Source of the DNA: Eulemur rufifrons | Lineage: Eukaryota > Chordata > Mammalia > Primates > Lemuridae | DNA: 64,000 nt | Direction: 5' to 3' | Assembly (NCBI RefSeq): GCF_041146395.1 | Contig: NW_027182889.1 | Coordinates: forward strand, 558,001-622,000 | In this document: positions 49,500-60,104 of the stretch, piece after piece | Position numbering within the stretch: position 1 is the first letter of the stretch | Layout: every line of letters begins with the position of its first letter | The notes under the pieces: generated by a model | Databases searched by the model: none | What the model saw: only the letters and a program-made list of their open reading frames with translations | Told to the model about the DNA's origin: nothing | Translations under genes and position numbers: made by a program

Positions 49500-49720
49500 C
49501 TGACGCCTGCAGTCCCAGTTACCCGGAGGCTGAGGCGGGAGGATCGCTGGAGCCCAGGACTTCTGGGCTGTGGCGCGCTGTGCCCATCAGGTGTGCGCAG
49601 TAAGTTCGACTTCAACATAGTGACCTCTGGCGAGCGGGCGACCACCGGGTTGGCTAAGGAGCAGTGAATGGGCTCAGGTCGGAAACGGAGCAGGTCAAAG
49701 CTCCCTGGCTGATCAGAATC
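49500..49720 (+). pseudogene. RN7SL: 7SL (SRP) RNA pseudogene, 3'-truncated
   Basis: Unlike Alu, it keeps the S domain: ttctgggctgtggcgcgctg, aagttcgacttcaacatagt, gaccaccgggttggctaagg and ggtcggaaacggagcaggtc. It begins a few bases inside the 5' end and stops after gctgatcag, so the last quarter and any A tail are absent. Many changes, including in the 5' domain, argue against function. Confidence 0.88.
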
Positions 49721-51837
49721 TCAAATCCTTTGTCTTGCAAAAAATCCATCTTTTCTGGGAAACTCCAAAGGTCCAGGACTTAGTTAAGGGAGAGGATTAC
49801 ATTGGGGTCGCCAAAATTTGCTCGGGGAGGGGCAGGTAAAGTCTCTGGCCACACAGCTGTGATTTTACTGTTGGTGTCTCTGTCAACTAAACTAAAATCT
49901 TAAGTCCCCCTCCCCCACCTGCTGACCGAATGGACCCCTCCTGGCCAAGTGGATGCCCTAAAACATTCTGTGCAGAACCACCGTTGTTTCCCTGGGCCAT
50001 ATTTAGTCCAGAATCCTCTTTTCTAGACCCACACAGCCTAGCTGGCTTCTCTGGAATCTTCTGGGCATTGGAAGTGATGAAAACCACATGGAAGAAAGAA
50101 AGGAGATATTATGTCTTGTTTTCCCCTGGAGCAGTAGGTGCCAGGGGACCCTGGGGTCTGAAGTCACCCTCAGAGGCCTGGCGGGCAGCTCAGAGCCCAC
50201 CTGTGAGCAGGGGTCCGCGCCAGCTGAGACTCTGCCCTGTGTCGGGAGCCCCCACTCCTGTTGGGAGCTGGGTTCTCGTGCAGATGGGGGGCAGATGGAG
50301 GGACCTCCCGGCAGGCCCCCGGGGCCTTTTCCCCTTTGTTTCCTCACTGCAGTGTGTGTGGGGGGGCTGTCACCCTCCCTGGAAACTACACCCCCTCCCC
50401 ATTGTCATGTGGGGGCTGAGCCTAGAGACTGGCTGCCCCCCAGGTGGATGGGACATGGGGACATCTGCATGGGACATGCACACCGGGGGTGTGACGGTGG
50501 GGTCCCACCCGGGCACTCGCCCTCTCCTGGGAGGATCTCTGTGCCCCCCCCCCCGCCCACTCCTCGGTCAGCCTGTCGCCGTTGGCAGTTTTTAGGGGCC
50601 AGAGACCTCTCCTGGGGGGCGATGGCCCCCACCCGCAGGGAGCCACTCCTGTGGAGGGTGGGGGTGGAGCTGCCCAGTGCTAAGTCCCTGGGGGCTTTTG
50701 GGGGCACCTGTGGCAGCATGAGCCCACCTCCAGCCCCCAGCCCAGAAGGACCCTCAGCCCCCAAGAGCCTCTGCTGCTTCAGGGGCTCGTCCCAACAGCC
50801 CTGGGTGACCTGAGGAGCTGGGCCCAGCATACGCTGTTGGGCTGATGGGCGCGTGTGCACCCCAGATGCAGGCATGGGGCCAGCAGGGCCATCATGGGTG
50901 GGTGCAGATGTCCAGTTGGGGCAGTGATGACCAGTGGGGGGCTGCCCAGGGCCAAGGGCGGGGTGGATGGGCTGCAGTCAGGGAGGGCTTCTGGGAGGCA
51001 GTGTCCAAAGTGCCCTGTGAAGGCTGTGCTGAGGAAGGGCCTTACTAAGCCCCAGGGGCACAGGCACGTGGGACAGCCCAAGATGTGGTCCCCCGGCCAG
51101 AACAATGAGAAATGAGGCTACGGGCACCTCCCTGGGATCAGGCAGGGCCGACGTGGGGAGAAAGCAGAAGAGGCGGTGCAGGACCCCCTGGGCAGGGCCT
51201 GGGGATTCCAGGTGCCCCTGGAGGAACAGCTTCCCTTTGCCCTGGGCCAGGGCTAGTGGGGCCCCCCAGCTTGGCTCAGCACTAGAAGGGCCCATTTGCC
51301 AGTCTGTCTCCCCCCAGGGCTCTGATGTCAGCACTGGGTCCCAACTCGCTCCCTGCCACCTGGCCCGGGACTCAGTGGCTGGGGGCCAGTCAGTGGGTGA
51401 CAGGACAGAGCCCGTCCTGGGACAGCACTGACTGTCAGATGTTCTGGGGGCTGGACTTGCTTGGTGGTGGGGGCACTGTCTGGCCACCTGTCCTGGCTGG
51501 ACATCATGCTGTGGGGACACTGGAATGTGCTCCTGTCTCCACCTTGGTCAGGCCCGCTGCCTGGGACCTCCCCCCGTGAGCCCTGTCTGCAGCCACAGAG
51601 CCTGAAGGATCAGTGTGACCCCGAGCTTCCGGCCAAGGCACCCCAGGCTCAGGAGGGGGTTTCTGAGAGGGCTGGTAACTATCTTCATCACTGTCCCCGG
51701 TGCAGGCCTGTCCCCTGGGTCCTTCTGCCCCTGGCAAGCAAACCCACAGATGTCCCTGTGGGGCACCTATGTCTTGTATCACCTGCTGTGGCCATTCCGA
51801 TGGGCAGGGGCACCCTGACACCCTGGGTCCCCACAGG

Positions 51838-53669
51838 TTTTCCACGTGGCCTATGTGCTCATGAAGTTTGCCAACTCCCCCCCCCCCCAGCCAGACCTCT
51901 GGGTGCTGGAGCAGTCCAGGGACTTCAGCCACACCTACCAGCTGTGGCAGTTCTTCGCCTGTGAGTCTTGGGAGCTGTGGGGCCTGGGGGGTGTCCCCAG
52001 CGGGGCTGCTGTGACCATGGCTTCTTGAGATCTCGGTCACCAGCCCGGCCCTCATGCCCAACCTCTGTGCCGGTCAGGATCGTCTGTCTGAGGACCGGGA
52101 GGCAAAGGGGAATTCATCAGGTCACCCCTGACTTCCGGTACAGCTGGGCCCAGGGGTTGGTGGTGGCAGGAATCTCGGTGCCATCTCCTGGCTCCCTCTG
52201 GGCTGGCTTCATGTGTGACAGCTCCCTGTGGTGGTGACACAGGGCCCTGGCGGCTCCCAGCTCGCTTCCTACCAGCTCAGATGCCTGTCAGGAGAGCCGG
52301 GTCCTGGCACTCACGCACCGGCTGCCTTTGGCCACCTGCCACCCTGACGGGTCAGGTCGGCAGGACGGGGATGCTCCAGTTTGGCGGCCTGGTCACATGT
52401 CCCCCAAAACTCCCTGGCCCGAGAGTGTAGGAGGGGCAGTTCTCTCACAGGCAGGGACTGCCCCAAGGAGGACACGAAGACAGTCCTCCAAGGGCAGGGG
52501 GCAGCACCTGCTCCCTAGACATGTCCCAGGGAGAGGGGTGCAGGGGTGAGGGTGGCGAGCCGGCGCAGCTGTGCACGTCCAGCGTGGCCGGCGGGGCGGG
52601 AGCGCCTCCCTCAGCAGGGTTCAGTGACCTCTGCCCCAAGTCCTGCTGGCGGGTGGAGCCTTGGCTGGGTGACCCGTGGAGGGCGCAGCGTTCCCACCTC
52701 AAGATGAGGTGGCCGGGCTCAGGCTCAGGTGACCCGTCCAGGAGGCAGCCTTCCAGGAGGTCAGGCTCGGGGATGTCAGGGAGTCCAGGGGCACCCCCGC
52801 TGGGCCTGCGGGCTTTTCTGGTGGCCTCAGCCGTCCCTGTCCGCCCTTTCCTGCGGCCTCCAAGAGGGGCTGCCTGGAGCGATCTGGGCCGCGGACGCTG
52901 GCGCCCATCACGCGGGATGACGACGCCATCTGCCCCACTGAGCACTCGCGCTCGCGCCCCGGAGAACGGCGAGGTGGGCCGGGGACAGCGTGCTGGCCGT
53001 TCTGCCGGTCTGCTCCTGGCGGCCACCCTGGCCTCGCCGTCCACGCCGTCTGCGGACCGTGGTGTCCCTGGGGGACGGCGAGGTGGGCCGGGGACAGCGT
53101 CCTGGCGGTTCTGCCGGTCTGCTCCTGGCGGCCACCCTGGCCTCGCCGTCCACGCCGTCTGCGGACCGTGGTGTCCCTGGGGGACGGCGAGGTGGGCCGG
53201 GGACAGCGTGCTGGCGGTTCTGCCGGTCTGCTCCTGGCGGCCACCCTGGCTGCGCCATCCACGTCGTCTGCAGGCCGTGGTGTCCCTGGGGGACGGGCGC
53301 CCGGGGACCATGACCTGCTCCCACTCGCCGCTGCTGCGCAGCTTCACCAAAGCCACCAACGTCGCCTGCGTTTCCTGCGCAGCAACACGCTGCGGGGTCA
53401 CCTCACGGGCAAGGCGCTGCGGGACCCCACGGTCACGCCCGGGTGAGCCCACCCTGTCTGGCGTGCGGGGCAGCCCTGGCGGACGGGCAGGAGCCGGCTC
53501 TGGGGGCAGCCTGGGCCCGAGGCCCTGGGACTCGGGGGCGGTCTGGGCCTGGCGCTCGGGCCGGCAGGGCAGTGTTATCGCGGCATCAGGGACGTTGGCG
53601 TGGGCGGCCGCTGCGTCTGCCACGGCCACGCGGATGACTGTGATGCCAAGGACCCCTCGGACCCTCGCA
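51838..53669 (+). pseudogene. LAMA5: LAMA5 partial unprocessed pseudogene (laminin N-terminal domain exons)
   Basis: Four blocks match consecutive exons of laminin alpha-5, a basement-membrane protein. Block 51838-51961 encodes [17 protein letters not shown] through [12 protein letters not shown], with two extra codons in a C run. Block 52857-52973 encodes SKRGCLERSGPRTLAPITRD; its acceptor AG is GG and it has a 2-nt deletion before ENGE. Block 53274-53442 encodes VVSLGDGRPGTMTCSHSPLL; a 1-nt deletion near 53361 shifts RLRFLRSNTLRGHLTGKALR. Block about 53566-53669 ends [21 protein letters not shown] 109-bp unit is repeated between blocks two and three. Several lesions make it non-coding. Retained introns indicate a DNA duplication; human LAMA5 is at 20q13.33, also subtelomeric, as I recall. 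Confidence 0.88.
52963..53285 (+). repeat. 109-bp tandem triplication across a LAMA5-like exon/intron/exon border
   Basis: The phrase gtggtgtccctgggggacgg recurs at about 53060, 53169 and 53278, exactly 109 bp apart. Each unit is a short intron plus the start of the next exon. Only the last copy keeps a ctgcag acceptor; the first two read ctgcgg. Confidence 0.9.
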
Positions 53670-53699
53670 GGAGAGGCCGTTTCAGCCGAGGCCCCTTTT

Positions 53700-54890
53700 A
53701 CACGAGGCTCCTTGCTGATGAGACCCTTAAAGGTGAACCCCCCCAGGTGAGACCCCTCTTAGGTGGGGCCCTTTCAGCACAGGCCGCTCCCAGGGGCCAC
53801 CCCGTGTTTCTGAAAGACACGGGACAGTGAGCGCGTCTGATTTTCAGTTTCCAGGTCCTGGCCGGGAAGACGCTGACCTCGGAGTGTCACTGGCTCTCCT
53901 GCAAGGCCAGGAGGGCTCCCTGGCGCCGCCGTCCCCCCCCCCATGAGCAGCGAGGGCTGCAGTGCCGGCGCGGGCCACCAGGTGGCGCAGCGCCCTTCAT
54001 GTCCCGCGGCGGCTTTGCCCGCGGCGTGAGAGGACGCGGTGCCGCCACGTTAGCGTCGCCCCGCAGGCGCTGCAACCATGCCGTCTGCCGGCCTGGCCTC
54101 CGACCCGAAGCGACCGCGTCCTCCTCGTCCGCCCTCAGACGCGAGGCCCCGAGGGTGAGTGCGACCTTCCCGTCCGAGCCCCGCGGGCACCGCCTTCCCG
54201 TGCGCAGCCGCCTGCTGAGGGGCGGCCGGTCCTCAGAGACCCGGGAGGGGCTCCGTGGGGACATGTGGAAACGGGGCACCCGCACTCTCCACCCCACCGA
54301 GGTCCCCCCCGCCCAGGACGTGGCGGCCACGGGTGTGACGTCCACGCGGTGGCCTCTCCGCCCCAATGGGGTAGCGGCCTCTGAGCTGGACGTGGGTCTG
54401 GCTCAGCCTCGGTGAGGGAGGTCGCTGTCCTCTCTGCGTCACTGGCCAGGTGTTCAGGTTGTTCACAAACACAGTTTCCTTACAGCAATTCCATCCTTCC
54501 CGGGAACGTGGCGTCGCCGCGCACCGTCCCCTGTGTCCCGCCGTCAGCGTCCCCGGCGTCCTTGCCGTGTGAGGTCTGCGACGTCACGGTAAGTCCTCCC
54601 GTGTGTGTCACCGTGTGTTTCGCAGCAGCCACGCGCTCCCAGCTCGTCACCGTTGACCCCAAATCAGGAAACACACCATTGTCCCCGACCGTCCCACCCC
54701 CCAGGCCCGCTTCTCCGCCTTCCCCAACTGGGGGAAAATGTGTCTTTCCCTTTGGTTCCAGTTTTCTTTTCCCGGAACCGTTTCCGAGACTGTCCCTCAG
54801 TTTCCCGCCTTGGCAGATCTAAAGGGCAGAGCTGACTCCACGGCGGGTGTGGGCGGCGCCTCCTCCTGAGCGCACAGGCCTGGCCAGGCT
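53700..54890. other. GC-rich stretch, probably further LAMA5-derived intron; nothing coding recognised
   Basis: High CpG content and open frames, but I see no further laminin EGF-like exon. A CpG-rich piece at 53930-54330 may be an old CpG island or tract. Confidence 0.4.
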
Positions 54891-54894
54891 TGCA

Positions 54895-55842
54895 GACCCC
54901 GCGTCCTGCCTGCCGTCCTCTCCCGTGGGGTCCCCCCAGCTGCCCGCAGACCCCGCGGTCCTACCTGCCGCCCTCTCCCGTGGGGTCCCCCCAGCTGCCC
55001 GCGGACCCCGCGGTCCTGCCTGCCGCCCTCTCCCGTGGGGTCCCCCCCAGCTGCCCGCGGACCCCTCGGTCCTGCCTGCCGCCCTCTCCCGTGGGTTCCC
55101 CCCAGCTGCCCGCGGACCCCTCGGTCCTGCCTGCCGCCCTCTCCCGTGGGGTCCCCCCCAGCTGCCCGCGGACCCCTCGGTCCTGCCTGCCGCCCTCTCC
55201 CGTGGGGTCCACCCCAGCTGCCCGCAGACCCCGCGCGTCCTGCCTGCCGCCCTCTCCCGTGGGGTCCCCCCAGCTGCCCGCGGACCCCTCGGTCCTGCCT
55301 GCCGCCCTCTCCCGTGGGGTCCCCCCCAGCTGCCCGCGGACCCCGCGTCCTGCCTGCCGCCCTCTCCCGTGGGGTCCCCCCAGCTGCCCGCGGACCTGGC
55401 GGTCCTGCCTGCCCCCCTCTCCCGTGGGGTCCCCCCCAGCTGCCCGCGGACCCCTCGGTCCTGCCTGCCGCCCTCTCCCGTGGGCTCCACCCCAGCTGCC
55501 CGCGGACCCCGCGTCCTGCCTGCCGCCCTCTCCCGTGGGCTCCACCCCAGCTGCCCGTGGACCCCTCGGTCCTGCCTGCCGCCCTCTCCCGTGGGGTCCC
55601 CCCCAGCTGCCCGCGGACCCTGCGTCCTGCCTGCCGCCCTCTCCCGTGGGGTCCCCCCAGCTGCCCGCGGACCCCGCGGTCCTGCCTGCCGCCCTCTCCC
55701 GTGGGCTCCACCCCAGCTGCCCGCGGACCCCGAGTCCTGCCTGCCGCCCTCTCCCGTGGGCTCCACCCCAGCTGCCCGTGGACCCCGCGTCCTGCCTGCC
55801 GCCCTCTCCCGTGGGGTCCCCCCCAGCTGCCTGCGGTCTACT
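54895..55842. repeat. 55-57-bp minisatellite, about 17 units
   Basis: Units carry ctgcctgccgccctctcccg, tggggtccccccagctgccc and gcggaccccgcggtc with small length changes. Several frames on both strands remain open for 200-370 codons by chance. Confidence 0.94.
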
Positions 55843-56054
55843 CTGCTGTCATTGTCAGCTGCACAGCAGGCTGTTGGTGTCTCGGGGCTTTTATTCGGGT
55901 TCCCTCAACCTGTCCCCACAGTGGACACCTTTAGCAGATTTTCTAAGGCTTTGCCCAGCTAGACCCTTAAAGTCACAGCAGTTTGTCATATCTAACAGTA
56001 GAAAAAGTGGGTGATGTGATTTTTAAAAAGACAAAAAATTTATTTTTTTCTTTC

Positions 56055-56375
56055 TTTCTTTTGAGACAGAGTCTCGCTGTGTTGCCCGAGCTGGAGTGCC
56101 ATGGCATCAGCCTAGCTCACGGCAACCTCAAACTCCTGGGCTCAAGCGATCCTCCTGCCTCAGCCTCCCAAGTATCTGGACTACAGGCATGCGCCACCAT
56201 ACCCGGCTAATTTTTTCTATATATTTTAGTTGTCCAGCTAATTTCTTTGTATCTTTAGTAGAGACAGGGTCTTGCTCTTGCTCAGGCTGGTCTTGAACTC
56301 CTGAGCTCAAACAATCCACCCACCCCGGCCTCCCAGAGTGCAGGATTACAGGCCTGAGCCACCGCACCCAGCCCC
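56055..56375 (-). mobile_element. Dimeric strepsirrhine-type Alu
   Basis: T-rich tail ttctttctttcttttgagac, the reverse linker and both arms are present. Confidence 0.92.
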
Positions 56376-56689
56376 CCCCAAAATTATTATTTGATGTATC
56401 ATGTGCAAGAATCACCTTCAATTTATATATAAACCAAGGAAATAGTAGCTAAACACAGAGTTCATATTTGGGATAATTAGTAAAGAAAAATTAAATCTCA
56501 CTGCCAAATGAATGGCAAATGGCCCAATTGATCATGGAAATTTCATGAGAATTTACTGAACCACATGTTACCTTACTGTGATTCTCTGGCCATGTGCGTG
56601 CACACCGGTTGCAAGGTATCTCAGGTTTGCCCACTGATGTGTACATCACCAATCGATATAGTTAAGTGATAAAGTCCTAGTCCATATTA

Positions 56690-57065
56690 TGACAACGTAT
56701 ATAAATATCTGAAAGCACCTTTTACAATTTCACCATTTTTACCACTTGTGAATATATAATTCAATGGAGTGTCGGACATTGCCCGTGTTGTGCAACCATC
56801 TATTTATTAATAGTGCCAGATGTTTTTCTTCTTCCTCTGAAGGAAACTCGAAGCCCGTTACGAGGTCACTTTCCTTTCCCTGTCCCCCAAGTCCCCGGCA
56901 AGCACTAATCTGTATTTCATCGCTGTGGATTTGCCTGCTCTGGACATTTCATACAAATGGACTCATATAATATGTGGCCTTTTGTGCCTGGTTTCTTTCA
57001 CTTAGGACGTTTTCAAGGTTCATCCGTGTTGTGATATACATCAGTACTTCATGCCTTTTTCCTGT
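56690..57065 (-). mobile_element. Old L1 3'-region fragment, antisense
   Basis: ctctggacatttcatacaaatggactcat-like text (split here) and ggttcatccgtgttgtgata match reverse-strand L1 3' sequence. Confidence 0.75.
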
Positions 57066-57480
57066 ATGATTCAATACACACAGCATTCACCGTTCTTAAG
57101 TGCCCACTGCAGTGGCTCGAACCACGTGCACGTCGCTGTGTGACCATCACCACCATCCGTCTCCAGAATTGCTTTCATCTTCCCCAAGTGGAACCTGTAC
57201 TCGTTAAACACCCACTTCGTATTTTCTCTTCCCCCAGCCCCTGGAAACTACTCCAGCTACCTCATAAGTAGAGCATACTCTATTTGTCGTTGTGTGCCTG
57301 GGTTGTTTCTCTTAGCACGATGTTGTTACGTATGTCAGAATTTCCACATTTTTAAGGCTGAATTATAGTTCACTGTGTGGATGGCCCACGTTTTATATAT
57401 CTGCTCATCTGTCAGTGGACACTTTGTTGCTTCCACCTTTTGGCACCGTGAATAATGCTGCTCTGTCCTCATGGGGCCTC
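57066..57480 (-). mobile_element. Second L1 3'-region fragment, antisense
   Basis: ccatcaccaccatccgtctc to ttccaccttttggcaccgtg repeats the same L1 region in diverged form, so two copies lie head to tail. Confidence 0.72.
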
Positions 57481-57589
57481 CTCCTGGGGTGTCTGTTATA
57501 AGGACACCTGTCACTGGATTTAGGGGCCCCCATCTCAAGATCCTTAACTTAATTACTTCTACAAAGACCCTATTTTAAAATAAGTTCCT

Positions 57590-60100
57590 ACTCTGAGGTT
57601 CCTGGTGGACGCGAATTTGGGGGGCACTATCACACCAGCTCTACCAGCGGCACGAGCAGTTGCTGGGGGTGTTCACCGGAGGGCCAGGTCCCCAATTGCC
57701 CTGCTCAGCTCCCTGCCCAGGGTCCCTGTGCACAGCTGGGAGCTCAGAGGTCCCCGCAGGAGGCCGGCTCTCGAGGGTGCCCATTCCCCTGCCCTCTGCT
57801 CACACCTGAGCTGGCTGGGCCAGGCCCACTCCCTGCCTGTCAGGTTCTGGACTCTGCTGCTGGCCTTGCACCTCCTGAGAGAGACAGAGACAAGAGAGTG
57901 AGGGAGACAGAGACACAGATAGACAGAGGGCAGGGGAGACAAAGAGGCGGAGATGGACACACACGCAGAGGAGGGAGGGGGCAAGTAGGAGGTGTGGCCA
58001 CCTGGGTGGCACAGCGACACCACATGACATCTTGGGAGTGCCACCTGCCCTGGAGCTCCGTGGATGGAACTGACTCAGTTTTACCAAAGGATGGTCACGG
58101 AGCCCCACTGTCCTCCCCAACCATGTGAACCTGGTAGAAAGTCCCAGGGCCTTCCTGAACCAGCGGGATCTACACAGCCAGGTGTGGGGCAGGCCCTGGT
58201 GGGACCGAGCCTCCCAGGGAAGCCCAGAGAGGGGAGCGGGGGTCCTGTGTCCACACCTGTCCTACCCCTCCGCCCTCTGCAGCAGTGGAGTGGGGAGGGG
58301 GCAGCTCTCCCTCCTGGAAGCCTCTCTGGCTGACCAGGCCCTGGGCTACTGCTTTGGGCCAGGAGGGTGTCAGGACGCTGACTTGGCAGCGGGGTGGGGT
58401 GTGGCTGTGGGGTGCAGGAGGCTCGGGGACACAGGGCTCCTGGGCAGCTCCCTGTGCCCAATCCACAGGTATGGGACTGAGCAGGGGCTAAGGGGGTCCT
58501 GCCCACCCCCAGGCCCTGCAGGCCCCTCTCTGTCCCTCCTGCATGGTCTGACTCCTCCCTCAGCGTTCACCCCCTCCCCCGCCGGGGGCTCCTGGGTTTG
58601 GAGTTTCATTGCAGGTGGCCTGGGGCTGCTGGCAGTGGGCGGTCGGTCATGCTCAGCCACAGCAACGCCTGGACGTCTGTTCAGCCTCTCCCTGGAGAAG
58701 CAGCAGCATTCACACCCTCCCCCTCCGCAGAGCCAAGGCAGGACCAGCCCATCGGACACCACCCGGCCCACAGCACACCTGGCCCCTGGCCCTGGGGTTT
58801 GGCTGCCCGCAGCCTCGGGCCTGCTGAGCCCCTCCCGGGGACCTGGCCCAGGGCAGGCTCTGTCCTCAAGCAGCAGTGCCAGGGCCCTCTCACTGGAGCC
58901 ACGTCGGGGCCCGAGCAGCCGGATGCCAGAACAGGGGCCTCTCGACCTGGTTCCTGTTTTGGTCACAGAACCACCCAGCTCAGCACCTCGCCTGCCTGGT
59001 CCCAGCCCTGCCTGTGTTCCTGGGCCTCCCCAACGTGCCCCATCATTTTGTTTGGAGTGGGCAGCTGCTGGGGGTCGGGGGGCTGAGGCAATATGGCAGC
59101 GATCAAAGCTCCTGCTTGTGAGAACTTGTGAGCACCTTGCGAAGCACCTCAAAATCCACCAGGGACACAAAAGCCAAACTCAGGAGATGCTCGAGAAACA
59201 CGTGGGGGCCTCTGACCCTGGCAGGCAGGGACTTAGTGAGAATTGGCTGGCCACAGGGCAGACAGCTGACCCTCGACATCGGAAGGCGCCGAGTACATGC
59301 AGTAGGCTCACAGCATGCCAACAGCCCCCCACGTGCCAGGGGCTGCGAGCTGGCCTGATGCCTGCCAGCCTCAAGATGCCCAGGGCCCTGGAGAGGAAGC
59401 TACCTATGCTAGGGCGCCGGCCTGGCCAAGCAGGGTCCTGGCGGGAAGCAGCAGAGGTGTTGGAGAGCAAGGGGAAGTGGCCCCTGGGACGTTCCAAAGT
59501 CCAGCCAAGGACACCCGCAGGAGGCAGTGGGGAGCTGAGCGGGTTGCAGGCAGGGTGCCACATGGCAGAGGAAGCTGGCACAGCTGGCAGCTTTCAAGCT
59601 GCATCGCAAAAGGCCACCAGCAGGGGCCGCAGTGGGGACTCAGGGTCCCTGGCCTTGAGCAAGGATTCTCAGCCGGGGTGCGGTGGCTCCCCAGTGTCCC
59701 AGGCGGCCAGAGGATGGGCCCTTTGATGCGCGGGAGCTGGGCAGCCTCTGCCGGGCAGGGCGACCATGCAGCCCACTGCCGAGCGGGCGAGGTCCGTGCC
59801 CTCGGGGCTCCAGTAGCTCCTGTGGGGCCCGGGCAAGGATGAGCTGCAGCCTGAGTGGGAGGTCTGGGGAGGGTGCAGGGCGGGGCTGGGCGGGCCTGAG
59901 GGTGTGGACAGCTGGGGAAAGTCTGTGGGACCCCTGCGTGCCGGGAACAGAAGTTCTCTAAAAAGGAGTCTGGAGGAAAGAGACTCATTCCAGAGACCTC
60001 GCCTTCCGTGTCATAGGGTGGCCGTTCCAGAGAGCACAGGGAAGGCTCAGGTCACACAGCGGAAGTTCCCGCCCAGGCTCCAGTCAGGTTCATTATACAA
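57590..60100. other. GC-rich spacer with one long unassigned open frame
   Basis: An open frame of 533 codons runs at 58125-59726 on the plus strand. It has no domain I recognise, is rich in P, G, S and A, and overlaps open frames on other strands; chance openness in GC-rich DNA is likely. A GA-rich purine tract lies at 57880-57990. Confidence 0.4.
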
Positions 60101-60104
60101 ATGA

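Noticed and set aside
51838..53669. Functional laminin gene
   Set aside because: Lost splice acceptor, two small frameshifts and the 109-bp triplication break the reading frame; upstream exons are not found.
54797..56014. Open frames of 200-374 residues
   Set aside because: They are chance openness of the GC-rich 55-57-bp minisatellite, seen on both strands at once.
59670..59695. Alu start (ccggggtgcggtggctcc)
   Set aside because: Only about 20 bases resemble an Alu 5' end and nothing follows.
58125..59726. 533-codon open frame as a new gene
   Set aside because: No recognisable domain, biased low-complexity composition, overlapping open frames in other phases. Transcript data would be needed to revive it.
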